Shown: positions 7,582-15,150, counted from the first letter of the stretch. The stretch: DNA of 34,109 nt from CAYRVF01 sp964427535 (GCA_964427535.1 CAYRVF010000053.1:1-34109), one strand, 5' to 3'. The notes: generated by a model not told the origin, from the sequence alone. Numbers and translations are program-made.

Positions 7582-8166
7582 GTGGCTACAGACAGACTCA
7601 AAGATCGCTACGAGAAAGAGGTCGTGCCAGCCCTGCGGACCGAGTTCGGCTATGCCAACCCGATGCAGGTCCCGGCGCTGCATAAGGTCGTCATCAACAT
7701 CGGCATGGGCGAGGCAATTGCCAACGCCAAAGCGATGGATAACGCCGTTCGCGACCTCGCAGACATCACCGGCCAGCGGCCGATCGTGACCCGCGCGAAG
7801 CACTCGGTGGCGTCGTTCAAGCTGCGCGAAGGCATGCCCATCGGCGTCAAGGTGACGCTGCGCGGCCAGCGCATGTACGACTTCATGGACAAACTGATCA
7901 ATATCGCGCTGCCCCGGCTGCGCGACTTCCAGGGCGTCTCCACCGATGCCTTCGACGGCCGCGGCAACTATACGCTCGGCCTGCGCGAGCAGCTCGTCTT
8001 CCCTGAGGTCGATTACGACCGCATCGATCGCGTGCGTGGTATGGAGATCACCATCGTGACCACCGCCACCACCGACGAGGAAGGCCGTAGCCTGCTAGCG
8101 CATATGGGGATGCCCTTCCGCCGGGCTGGTGGCGCACGCGCCGTCGCACCCGCCGGAGCACGCTAA
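7582..8166 (+). CDS. rplE: Large subunit ribosomal protein L5
   Basis: This 5S rRNA-binding protein is 194 residues, with an N-terminal RYEKEVVPALRTEFGYANPMQVPAL stretch, HKVVINIGMGEA, ITGQRPIVTRAKHSVASFKLREGMPIGVKVTLRG, and GNYTLGLREQLVFPEVDYD. It is about 15 residues longer than the usual 179 because of an Ala/Arg-rich tail after the conserved MPFRR end. The start is GTG at 7582, three bases after the rplX stop, with GAGGGA upstream. Confidence 0.97.
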   Translation: MATDRLKDRYEKEVVPALRTEFGYANPMQVPALHKVVINIGMGEAIANAKAMDNAVRDLADITGQRPIVTRAKHSVASFKLREGMPIGVKVTLRGQRMYDFMDKLINIALPRLRDFQGVSTDAFDGRGNYTLGLREQLVFPEVDYDRIDRVRGMEITIVTTATTDEEGRSLLAHMGMPFRRAGGARAVAPAGAR

Positions 8167-8319
8167 AAGTTCCTGTTTGAACTCGTGAGACATCGTCTCG
8201 AGAGGTAATTTATTTCCGCGAGAGCGGGACTAGAAGCCCGGAAACCGGCAGGGGCTCGCACAGTGCGAGCCAGGAATAGTATCGCCGAAGCCCGGTCTTC
8301 CGCCCTGGGAGGGGCAACG
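8167..8319 (+). promoter_or_regulatory. Structured spacer between rplE and rpsZ
   Basis: The 153-bp spacer has no supported gene. Its clearest element is an 8-bp perfect stem, GGCTCGCA 8253-8260 with TGCGAGCC 8264-8271. Others are GAGAC-ATC-GTCTC near 8188-8200 and CCGC-GAGA-GCGG near 8216-8227. It precedes rpsZ and rpsH. In Escherichia coli, S8 represses the spc operon by binding mRNA at the start of rplE, so a protein-binding leader is a reasonable guess here, but no S8 site was identified. Confidence 0.35.
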
Positions 8320-8505
8320 ATGGCAAAGACTTCTCTGATCGTCAAGTCCCAGCGCAAGCCCAAGTTTGCCGTCCGCCAGCACAACCGGTGCTCGATCTGC
8401 GGGCGCCCGCGCGGCTACATCCGCAAGTTCGGCCTCTGCCGCATTTGCTTCCGCGAGCGCGCACTGCGGGGCGAGCTGCCCGGCGTGACCAAGTCGAGCT
8501 GGTAG
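8320..8505 (+). CDS. rpsZ: Small subunit ribosomal protein S14, zinc type
   Basis: The 61-residue protein is the short, zinc-binding form of S14, with ligands C24, C27, C40 and C43 in RCSICGRPRGYIRKFGLCRIC. It ends in the typical LPGVTKSSW. The ATG at 8320 follows GGGAGGGG and gives the expected MAKTSLIVKSQRKPKF start. It lies in the 30S head next to S3 and S10. The symbol rpsN is also used for this position. Confidence 0.96.
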   Translation: MAKTSLIVKSQRKPKFAVRQHNRCSICGRPRGYIRKFGLCRICFRERALRGELPGVTKSSW

Positions 8506-8527
8506 GCCGCTTCAGGAGGGCTTGCAC

Positions 8528-8923
8528 ATGAACATGACTGATCCCATCGCGGATATGCTGACGCGCCTGCGCAATGGCGCGGCCGCCCGTCATACCCGCG
8601 TCTCGATTCCTGCCTCCAACATGAAGGTCGCGATCGCGCGCATCCTCAAGGAGGAAGGCTACATTTCCAACTTTGAGGTGCTCAAGGACTCTCCACAGGG
8701 CACCATCCGTGTGACACTGCGCTACGTCGAGAAGCGTCCCGTGCTCAACCAGCTCAAGCGCGTCAGCAAGCCTGGACGCCGGGTCTACACGCGGCGTGAG
8801 GGGATTCCGCAGGTCCGCGGCGGCCTTGGCACGGCGATCATCTCCACCCCGCAGGGTGTGATGACCGGTCGTCGCGCCTACCAGCAGGGGCTAGGTGGCG
8901 AAGTCGTCGCCTACATCTGGTAA
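8528..8923 (+). CDS. rpsH: Small subunit ribosomal protein S8
   Basis: S8 is recognised by MTDPIADMLTRLRNG at the start, PASNMKVAIARILKEEGYI, and GLGTAIISTPQGVMTGRRAYQQGLGGEVVAYIW at the end. At 131 residues it is normal length. The ATG at 8528 is chosen because AGGAGG at 8514-8519 is eight bases upstream; TTG 8522 and ATG 8534 are poorer alternatives. S8 is a primary 16S rRNA-binding protein and a translational regulator in Escherichia coli. Confidence 0.97.
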   Translation: MNMTDPIADMLTRLRNGAAARHTRVSIPASNMKVAIARILKEEGYISNFEVLKDSPQGTIRVTLRYVEKRPVLNQLKRVSKPGRRVYTRREGIPQVRGGLGTAIISTPQGVMTGRRAYQQGLGGEVVAYIW

Positions 8924-8935
8924 GGGAGGGACGCA

Positions 8936-9493
8936 ATGTCGCGCATTGGTCGGGCACCGATTCCGGTGCCATCAGGCGTCACGGTCGAGATCGGACAGCA
9001 CAACGCGGTGACGGTTAAAGGCCCCAAGGGGACGCTCTCGCAGTCCTTGCCTGAGGCGCTCTCCATCGAGCAGCAAGACGGCAAGCTCATCGTCACACGC
9101 CCGAACGACGAGCGTCAGAACCGCGCGCTGCATGGTCTCACGCGCACCCTGCTGGCCAATATGGTCCTGGGAGTCAGCAGCGGCTTCACCAAGTCGCTCG
9201 AGATCAACGGCGTGGGCTACCGCGTCGCGAAGGTCGGCGAGAATCTCGTCTTCCAGGTCGGCTTCTCGCATCCGGTGCAGGTGAATCCGCCTTCGGGCAT
9301 CAGCTTCGCCACGGAAGGCACCAACCGCATCCACGTGAGCGGCATCGACAAGCAGCTTGTCGGGCAGGTCGCGGCGAATATCCGGTCGATTCGCAAGCCT
9401 GAGCCATACAAGGGCAAGGGCATCCGCTACGCTGGCGAGCAGATTCGCATGAAGGCCGGCAAGGCGGGCAAGGTCGGCGGCAAGAAGAAGTAA
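8936..9493 (+). CDS. rplF: Large subunit ribosomal protein L6
   Basis: The 185-residue product has both L6 repeats. It opens with MSRIGRAPIPVPSGV and then KGPKGTLSQSL, and its second half has INGVGYRVAKVGENLVFQVGFSHPV and the highly conserved IRSIRKPEPYKGKGIRYAGEQIRMKAGKAGK end. L6 lies near the factor-binding site of the 50S subunit. The ATG has GGGAGGGA just before it. A 143-bp structured spacer follows. Confidence 0.98.
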   Translation: MSRIGRAPIPVPSGVTVEIGQHNAVTVKGPKGTLSQSLPEALSIEQQDGKLIVTRPNDERQNRALHGLTRTLLANMVLGVSSGFTKSLEINGVGYRVAKVGENLVFQVGFSHPVQVNPPSGISFATEGTNRIHVSGIDKQLVGQVAANIRSIRKPEPYKGKGIRYAGEQIRMKAGKAGKVGGKKK

Positions 9494-9507
9494 CTGAGTA
9501 GCAGGCA

Positions 9508-9615
9508 CCGGCCAGGCGTCTTGCCCCTGGTACGCGGCACGTAGTGCTCGCCACGTGGCGCTGACGCCGGGCAAGAGACCCTGGCTGGAACACACGAACA
9601 CGAAACCGTGTTCGT
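9508..9615 (+). promoter_or_regulatory. Multi-stem RNA candidate between rplF and rplR
   Basis: This spacer can fold into a compact structure. An outer 9-bp stem joins 9508-9516 to 9580-9588 (one G-U). After a small internal loop, an 8-bp perfect stem joins 9519-9526 (TCTTGCCC) to 9569-9576 (GGGCAAGA). Inside are two small hairpins, GCAC/GTGC at 9537-9547 and CGCC/GGCG at 9549-9560. A separate perfect 9-bp hairpin follows, 9594-9602 with 9607-9615, ending 21 bases before the rplR start. There is no T-tract, so it looks more like a leader or processing element than a terminator. The function is unknown. Confidence 0.5.
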
Positions 9616-9636
9616 ACGGAAATAGGTAGAAGGTCG

Positions 9637-10056
9637 ATGAAAACAACGACAAATGCCAATGAGACACGCCTGCGGCGGCACCGGCGTGTGCGCAAGAAGG
9701 TGTCGGGGACGACCGAGCGACCACGTCTTTCGGTCTTCCGCAGCGGCAACCAGATCTATGCGCAGGTCATCGACGACGTGGTGGGGCGCACCCTCACGGC
9801 GGCGTCCTCACGTGACGCAGAGGTCAGCGGGGCGGCTCCGGTGATCGACTTTGACGCCGACAGCACCCCCAAGGCCATCAACGGTCTGCTCGAGAACCGC
9901 CGCGTGCGCCAGGCGTTCGCCGTTGGACAGCTTGTCGCGCAACGGGCCAAGGCTACCGGCATCGAGCGCGTGGTCTTCGACCGGGGCGGCTACATCTATC
10001 ATGGGCGCGTCGCCGCGCTCGCTGAAGGGGCTCGCCGTGGCGGGCTGGATTTCTAG
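9637..10056 (+). CDS. rplR: Large subunit ribosomal protein L18
   Basis: L18 binds 5S rRNA with L5. Signatures are RLRRHRRVRKKVSGTTERPRLSVFRSGNQIYAQVIDD, then VGQLVAQRAKATGIERVVFDRGGYIYHGRVAALAEGARRGGLDF. The protein is 139 residues, about 20 more than Escherichia coli L18. The extra length lies around residues 55-85, between the second strand and the helix that normally follows directly. The ATG is preceded by a weak AGAAGG site and by a large structured spacer. Confidence 0.95.
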   Translation: MKTTTNANETRLRRHRRVRKKVSGTTERPRLSVFRSGNQIYAQVIDDVVGRTLTAASSRDAEVSGAAPVIDFDADSTPKAINGLLENRRVRQAFAVGQLVAQRAKATGIERVVFDRGGYIYHGRVAALAEGARRGGLDF

Positions 10057-10068
10057 GCGAGGAAGTAC

Positions 10069-10830
10069 ATGCCGAGAATAGACGCATCGCGGCTGATGCT
10101 GGAAGAGACCGTCGTGCAGGTCGCCCGTGTCGCCAAAGTGGTTAAGGGTGGCCGCCGCTTCAGCTTCCGCGCCCTGGTTGTCGTCGGCGACCGCGCCGGC
10201 CACGTGGGTGTCGGGCTGGGCAAGGCCGGTGAGGTTCCAGAGGCCATTCGTAAGGGCGTCGAGGACGCCAAAAAGCGGCTGATCGAGGTGCCTATGGTGG
10301 GCACCAGCATTCCCTACCTCACGCGCGGCGAGTTCGCCGCCTCCGAGGTGCTGCTGCGCCCGGCAGCGCCCGGCACCGGCGTCATCGCCGGCGGACCGGT
10401 TCGCGCGGTCGTCGAGGCAGCGGGCATTCGCGACGTGCTGACGAAGTCGCTGGGTAGCACGACGCCTCTCAACACGGTGCTGGCGACGATCGAAGGGCTG
10501 CGTGGCCTCACAACGTTCGAGGCAGCGGCACAGCGACGCAATCTCACCGTCGAAGAGATGGTCGGCCGTCGTCGCGCACAACGCATCAGCGAGAGCAACG
10601 CCCAGGCGGCGCTGCTAGCCCCCGAGCGCGAGTCCCGTGACGATCGCGGCGGCCGTGGCGGGCAGGGCGGCGAGCGTGGTGCCGGGCGCGGACGCGGCGG
10701 ACAAGGCGGCGATCGTGGCGGTCGAGGTGGCCCTGGTGGTCCCGGGCGGGGCGGCCCTGGTGGTCCCGGACGCGGCGGCCCTGGCGGCCCAGGCGGACGT
10801 GGTCGCGGCGGCCCCGGTGGGCGTCGCTAA
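10069..10830 (+). CDS. rpsE: Small subunit ribosomal protein S5 with RGG-rich tail
   Basis: The double-stranded RNA-binding domain and C-terminal domain are clear: VAKVVKGGRRFSFRALVVVGDRAGHVGVGLGKAGEVPEAI, PAAPGTGVIAGGPVRAVVEAAGIRDVLTKSLGSTTPLN. S5 lines the mRNA entry channel and affects decoding fidelity. The usual protein ends near residue 170. Here residues about 185-253 are an almost pure Gly/Arg/Pro tail made of RGG and GGPGR repeats, giving 253 residues against about 165. The S3 gene of the same cluster has a similar tail. The ATG at 10069 follows GCGAGGAAG. Confidence 0.96.
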   Translation: MPRIDASRLMLEETVVQVARVAKVVKGGRRFSFRALVVVGDRAGHVGVGLGKAGEVPEAIRKGVEDAKKRLIEVPMVGTSIPYLTRGEFAASEVLLRPAAPGTGVIAGGPVRAVVEAAGIRDVLTKSLGSTTPLNTVLATIEGLRGLTTFEAAAQRRNLTVEEMVGRRRAQRISESNAQAALLAPERESRDDRGGRGGQGGERGAGRGRGGQGGDRGGRGGPGGPGRGGPGGPGRGGPGGPGGRGRGGPGGRR

Positions 10831-10952
10831 CCGCGCCGTGTGCCACGGTGGTGGAGTGCTGGCGCGGCCGGAGGAGTGGGGATCACCCTATCCTCTCAGT
10901 CGCTAGCTACTACATACCATAAGTGGTAAAATGACGCGGGTGGAGCAATAAA

Positions 10953-11138
10953 ATGGCAAGGTTACGCATCACCTACAAGAAGAGCGTTATCGGCTACAAC
11001 CAGAAACAGAAGTTGACGATACAGGCGCTCGGATTGCGGCGGTTGCATCAGACCGTCGAACACTTAGACTCGCCGGTCATTCGTGGAATGATCGGCAAGG
11101 TCTCGCATCTGGTCAGCGTTGAGGAGGTTGCCGAATGA
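10953..11138 (+). CDS. rpmD: Large subunit ribosomal protein L30
   Basis: The 61-residue protein reads LRITYKKSVIGYNQKQKLTIQALGLRRLHQTVEHLDSPVIRGMIGKVSHLVSVEE, which fits L30 over its whole length. The ATG follows GGTGGAGC. A 122-bp spacer separates it from rpsE, and its last four bases overlap the rplO start (ATGA), so rplO is coupled to it. Confidence 0.95.
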   Translation: MARLRITYKKSVIGYNQKQKLTIQALGLRRLHQTVEHLDSPVIRGMIGKVSHLVSVEEVAE

Positions 11139-11641
11139 ACCTGACGGATCTGCACTCTCCGGAGGGGACTCGGCATCGCCGCAAGCGCGTCGGACGGGGT
11201 CACGGGTCGGGACATGTCAAGACATCTGGCCGCGGCCAGAAGGGACAGAAGGCCCGAACCGGCGGCAACATCCCGGCTTGGTTCGAGGGCGGCCAGACCC
11301 GCTTCGCGGTTCGCATGCCGTACCTCGGCGGCTTCAAGAATCCATTCCGCAAGGAGTATCTGGTCGTGAACCTGCGCGACCTCCGCTCGTTTGAGCCGGG
11401 GTCCGAGGTGAACACCGAGGCACTTGCCCAGCGCGGATTCATTCGTCCGAGCCAGACCGATCACTTGCTCAAGATTCTTGGCGATGGGAAGGTCGACCGC
11501 CCGCTCAAGGTCACGGCGCACAAGGTTTCGGCTTCAGCGCGCAGTCAGATCGAGGCGGCTGGCGGCACGGTCACGCTGATCGAGCTGAAGACCTACCCCA
11601 AGACCAAGCGCAATCGCGCGAAGCCTGAGCCGCAGCCGTAA
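11135..11641 (+). CDS. rplO: Large subunit ribosomal protein L15
   Basis: The N-terminal half has the glycine- and arginine-rich L15 signature (MNLTDLHSPEGTRHRRKRVGRGHGSGHVKTSGRG, then GGQTRFAVRMPYLGGFKNPFRKEY). The C-terminal domain has the expected LKILGDGKVDRPLKVTAHKVSASARSQIEAAGGTVTLIE. Total length is 168, about 20 more than usual, because of a basic C-terminal tail. L15 is a late-assembly protein of the 50S subunit. The next gene, secY, is 273 bp away, although the two are often almost adjacent. Confidence 0.96.
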   Translation: MNLTDLHSPEGTRHRRKRVGRGHGSGHVKTSGRGQKGQKARTGGNIPAWFEGGQTRFAVRMPYLGGFKNPFRKEYLVVNLRDLRSFEPGSEVNTEALAQRGFIRPSQTDHLLKILGDGKVDRPLKVTAHKVSASARSQIEAAGGTVTLIELKTYPKTKRNRAKPEPQP

Positions 11642-11914
11642 GTCCGCGTCTTCAGGCCGAGGCAGATGCTCGAAAGAGCGGCGAGCGATTTGCGGCCGTC
11701 CAGCACATTCGTGCGATGGGCGGCTCGTCTCGTATTCACCGCTCTGTCACGGGGGACTCGCTCTGGTTGCGATGTCCGCCGGGAAGCGTTGGGCCACCGG
11801 GTTCTCACGGCGCGGCTGCCGCTTCGGAGTGCCGCCACGTGAGCGCGAGGGAGCTGAGACGCACTCGTTACCAGACCCAATTGCCACGGCAGACCAACTG
11901 GAGGCCAGCACAGC
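11642..11914 (+). other. Non-coding spacer before secY
   Basis: No reading frame here looks like a gene. The DNA is GC-rich with short inverted repeats, such as GCGGC/GCCGC around 11813-11837, and the last bases hold the GAGG site for secY. No convincing promoter pair was found. It is probably the untranslated leader of secY. Confidence 0.4.
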
Positions 11915-13261
11915 ATGTGGAACCGCCTGCGCAGCATGTGGACCATTCCCGATCTTCGCAAGAAGATCCTGATCACGTTCGCATTGCTGATCGTCTTCCG
12001 GATCGTTGCATACATCCCGATTCCGGGCATCGATCCAACTTCGCTCAGCAAGTATCTCAGCACGTCGAAGAATGGCAACCTGGGGCAGTTCTTCGGCCTG
12101 CTCGACGTCTTCACCGGCGGCTCCCTCCAGAACTTCACGATTGCGGCCATGGGCGTCTACCCATACATCACCGCTAGTATCGTCGTGCAGTTGTTGCAGG
12201 GCATCATCCCGAAGCTGGGTGACCTGAACCGCGAGGGTGAGTCGGGGCGCAACCGGCTGGCGCAGATCACGCGCTATCTGACCGTGCCACTGGCCTTGCT
12301 ACAAGGCTTCGGGCAGATGGCATTGCTGGTGCAGTTGGGAGCGATTCCGTCGAGCGAGTTCAACCTGCTCAGCCCGACGTCGTTCGTGCCGACGCTCTCG
12401 ATTCTGGTGAGCCTGACGGCGGGCACGATGTTCCTGGTGTGGATTGGCGAGCTGATCACTGAGAATGGCATTGGCAACGGCATCTCGCTGATCATCTTTG
12501 CCAACATCCTGGTCAGCCGGCTTCCGCAGCGACTCGGCTCCGCAGTCGTCAGCAATGGCAGCACGAGCGGTAGTGGCTCCGGTGGCTTCGACTTCCTGAA
12601 CATCGCCGCTGTCGCCGCGCTCGGTCTGGCCATGACCTACGCGATGGTCTACGTCTACCAGGCGCAACGGCGTATTCCCGTGCAGTATCCGACGAAACGG
12701 CGGTTCTTCTCGGGCATGCGCTCGGGCACAGAGACGACCTACATCCCGATGCAGGTCAACAGCGCCGGCATGATTCCGCTGATCTTCGCCAGTTCGGTGC
12801 TCTTGCTGCCGACGATCATCGCGAACTTCATGCAGTTCAGCTCGAACACCGCGCTGAAGAACTTCTTCGGTGGCGTACGCGTCTTCTTAGATAGCTCGAA
12901 CTGGTATTACTGGCTGATCTACGGTGCGCTTGTCGCGTTCTTCACCTTCTTCTACGCCACCCTCATGTGGGAGCAGCAGAACATGGCGGAGAACCTGCAG
13001 AAACAGGGCGCGTTCATCCCAGGCATTCGCCCTGGCCTGCAGACTGAGAAGTACCTCAGTAGAGTGCTCTACCGGCTGACGTTTGGTGGCGCGATATTTC
13101 TGGGCGTGATCGCGATCGCCCCGGCGATTCTGACGACGAACGCCACCAATCAGGTGGTGAACGCGGCATCGCTGCTGATCGTGGTCGGCGTCGTGCTTGA
13201 CACAGTGAAGCAGCTCGAGGCACAGATGGTGATGCGTAACTACTCGGGCTTCTTACGGTAA
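11915..13261 (+). CDS. secY: Preprotein translocase subunit SecY
   Basis: The 448-residue product is the channel-forming subunit of the Sec translocon in the inner membrane. It opens with MWNRLRSMWTIPDLRKKILITFALLIVFRI and then IPGIDP, and contains FTGGSLQNFTIAAMGVYPYITASIVVQLL (plug and TM2), WIGELITENGIGNGISLIIFANIL, the cytoplasmic loop YVYQAQRRIPVQYP with the ribosome-binding basic residues, and LQKQGAFIPGIRPGLQTEKYLSRVLYRLTFGGAIFLG near the end. About ten hydrophobic segments are visible. The ATG has GGAGG upstream at about 11900. A strong terminator follows. Confidence 0.97.
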   Translation: MWNRLRSMWTIPDLRKKILITFALLIVFRIVAYIPIPGIDPTSLSKYLSTSKNGNLGQFFGLLDVFTGGSLQNFTIAAMGVYPYITASIVVQLLQGIIPKLGDLNREGESGRNRLAQITRYLTVPLALLQGFGQMALLVQLGAIPSSEFNLLSPTSFVPTLSILVSLTAGTMFLVWIGELITENGIGNGISLIIFANILVSRLPQRLGSAVVSNGSTSGSGSGGFDFLNIAAVAALGLAMTYAMVYVYQAQRRIPVQYPTKRRFFSGMRSGTETTYIPMQVNSAGMIPLIFASSVLLLPTIIANFMQFSSNTALKNFFGGVRVFLDSSNWYYWLIYGALVAFFTFFYATLMWEQQNMAENLQKQGAFIPGIRPGLQTEKYLSRVLYRLTFGGAIFLGVIAIAPAILTTNATNQVVNAASLLIVVGVVLDTVKQLEAQMVMRNYSGFLR

Positions 13262-13335
13262 CAGTGTGGTATCGGCACGCCAACATCGCGGAGGCGTTTG
13301 CGCCCCGACTGATAGGTGGGGTGACGGGAATGCAC

Positions 13336-13376
13336 GGCTGGGCATGGTCCTCGGGACTGTGCCCAGTCACGATTTT
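13336..13376 (+). terminator. Rho-independent terminator after secY
   Basis: Bases 13336-13350 (GGCTGGGCATGGTCC) pair with 13354-13368 (GGACTGTGCCCAGTC) as a 15-bp stem with three G-U pairs and a TCG loop. ACGATTTTC follows, which includes a short T-run. It would end the spc transcript after secY, or attenuate read-through into adk and map. No good promoter for adk was seen in the remaining 130 bases. Confidence 0.75.
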
Positions 13377-13509
13377 CGTGGCAGAGTCTCTGTTCTGGTA
13401 GATCTGAGGCCTTGCGGCCACGCAGCCTCGATGACTCTCCGCCTCAATGGTGCGGCGGACTTGCTGCCGGCACTTTGCTAGGGTGCTGGGAACACGTGGA
13501 GGAGCGAGC

Positions 13510-14181
13510 ATGAACCTGATCCTGATTGGCGCTCAAGGCAGTGGAAAAGGGACACAGGCACAACTCCTGTCGGACGAACTGCGGCTCAAGCCGTGCGCCA
13601 GCGGTGAATTGCTCCGCGAAGAAATCGCGAACAACACACCACTCGGCCAGGCGGCGCGTCCGTACTACGACAGCGGCAACCTCGTCCCCGATGAGCTGGT
13701 CATCGAGATGATCCTCAAGCGCATCCAGAACCTGGGCGACGCCACAGGCATCATCCTCGACGGCTTCCCACGGACGATTCCACAGGCTCGCGCGCTGGAT
13801 GATCGGCTCACGTCGCTCGACCAGCAAATCGACAAGGTCATCTATCTTGACGTGCCGCGCGAGATACTCCTCGACCGGCTCTCAGGACGGTATATCTGCC
13901 GCGCCTACGGCCACGTCTGGAACATCAAGACCCACCCGACGAAGGTTCCCGGCATCTGCGACTACGACGGCAGCGAGCTCTACCAGCGGCCAGACGACAC
14001 GACGGAGACGATCACTCGCCGGCTCGACATCTTTTTCTCTGAGACCATTCATCTGCTCGACTACTATCGTGCGCAGCACAAGCTGCTGCACGTGGATGGC
14101 ACCCACTCGATCGACGAGGTGCATCGGGCTATTCTCGCGGGTCTGGGGCTGCCAGCCGCGAACGCCGCGGGCGGCGCCTGA
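13510..14181 (+). CDS. adk: Adenylate kinase, long form
   Basis: The enzyme interconverts ATP, AMP and ADP. The P-loop is GAQGSGKGT at residues 7-15, where GPPGAGKGT is usual. The AMP-binding segment has SGELLRE, GFPRT is at 85-89, and the LID spans about 127-163, so this is the long form (223 residues). The LID positions that hold the four zinc cysteines in Bacillus enzymes read C130, Y133, C150, D153, so the second cysteine is replaced by tyrosine and zinc binding is doubtful. The ATG at 13510 follows GGAGGAG. Its position after secY and before map is the common one. Confidence 0.96.
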   Translation: MNLILIGAQGSGKGTQAQLLSDELRLKPCASGELLREEIANNTPLGQAARPYYDSGNLVPDELVIEMILKRIQNLGDATGIILDGFPRTIPQARALDDRLTSLDQQIDKVIYLDVPREILLDRLSGRYICRAYGHVWNIKTHPTKVPGICDYDGSELYQRPDDTTETITRRLDIFFSETIHLLDYYRAQHKLLHVDGTHSIDEVHRAILAGLGLPAANAAGGA

Positions 14182-14232
14182 TCGGCGGCACGAGACACGC
14201 ACAACGACGTAACGGAAGAAGCGAATATACCT

Positions 14233-15000
14233 ATGGCAATCGCATATCGAAGTAAGACCGAGATCGAGGGCATCCGGCGGGCGGGCCAGGTCGTAATGGA
14301 GATTCTCGCGGTGCTGCGTGAGGCAGTGCATCCGGGCATCACCACCGGCGAGCTCGACGCGCTGGCGGCCCGTGAGCTGCAACGCCACAACGCCATCTCG
14401 AACTTCAAGGGCTATTCGCCGGCACCGGGTATTCCGCCGTTTCCGGGCGTGATCTGCTCGTCGGTCAACGAAGAGATCGTGCATGGCATCCCCGGCAAGC
14501 GGGTGCTGCGCGAGGGCGATATCGTCGCAATCGACTTCGGGGCGATCGTCGACGGCTGGCACGGCGACTCGGCGATCACGGTGCCCGTCGGCACGGTCGC
14601 CCCAGAGACGCAGCGGCTGCTCGACGTGACGCAGGAGGCGCTGCGGCGTGGTATCGCCGAGGCGCGTGGCGGCAACCACGTGCGCGACATCAGCCGGGCG
14701 ATCCAGACGTATGTGGAGGGCGAGGGCTTCTCGCTCGTGCGCGAGTACGCCGGGCACGGCATCGGCCGCGAGCTGCACGAGGAGCCAGACGTCCCCAACT
14801 ATGTCGAGCGGCGCGCGCCGAACCCGATGTTGCGGCCGGGGTTGGTGATCTGCATCGAGCCAATGGTCAACGCGGGCACGAACCGCACGCGCGAGCTGGG
14901 CGACCGGTGGACCGTGCGGACGGCGGATGGCAAGCCCTCGGCGCACTTCGAGCACACCGTCGCGATCACCGACGGCGACCCGATTGTGCTGACGGCGTAG
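14233..15000 (+). CDS. map: Methionine aminopeptidase, type I
   Basis: This metalloenzyme removes the initiator methionine from new proteins at the ribosome. All five metal ligands of the pita-bread fold are present: D101 and D112 (DFGAIVDGWHGDS), H175 (GHGIG), E209 (IEPM) and E240 (FEHTV). The substrate-binding H84 is also present. The 255-residue length is normal, and there is no N-terminal zinc-finger extension. The ATG at 14233 has a GGAAGAAG site somewhat far upstream. The assembly gap begins seven bases after the stop codon. Confidence 0.97.
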   Translation: MAIAYRSKTEIEGIRRAGQVVMEILAVLREAVHPGITTGELDALAARELQRHNAISNFKGYSPAPGIPPFPGVICSSVNEEIVHGIPGKRVLREGDIVAIDFGAIVDGWHGDSAITVPVGTVAPETQRLLDVTQEALRRGIAEARGGNHVRDISRAIQTYVEGEGFSLVREYAGHGIGRELHEEPDVPNYVERRAPNPMLRPGLVICIEPMVNAGTNRTRELGDRWTVRTADGKPSAHFEHTVAITDGDPIVLTA

Positions 15001-15007
15001 GGTGGGA

Positions 15008-15107
15008 NNNNNNNNNNNNNNNNNNNNNNNNNNNNNNNNNNNNNNNNNNNNNNNNNNNNNNNNNNNNNNNNNNNNNNNNNNNNNNNNNNNNNNNNNNNNN
15101 NNNNNNN
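15008..15107. other. Assembly gap of 100 N
   Basis: Exactly 100 undetermined bases lie between map and infA. A round number like this is normally a scaffold filler of unknown true length, so sequence, possibly a small gene or promoter, may be missing here. Confidence 0.99.
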
Positions 15108-15121
15108 GGGAGAGGTCAGGC

Positions 15122-15150
15122 TTGCCACATCTGGCGTCAGATGGTATACT
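15122..15150 (+). promoter_or_regulatory. Sigma70-type promoter upstream of infA
   Basis: TTGCCA at 15122-15127 and TATACT at 15145-15150 match the -35 and -10 consensus at five of six positions each, with an ideal 17-bp spacer. TG at 15142-15143 makes an extended -10. The infA start is 131 bases downstream. It is the best promoter match seen in the window and would drive infA and the alpha-type operon. Confidence 0.7.

Noticed and set aside
10927..10932. TAAAAT as a -10 element before rpmD
   Set aside because: The bases at the expected -35 position (near 10904-10909) do not resemble the consensus.
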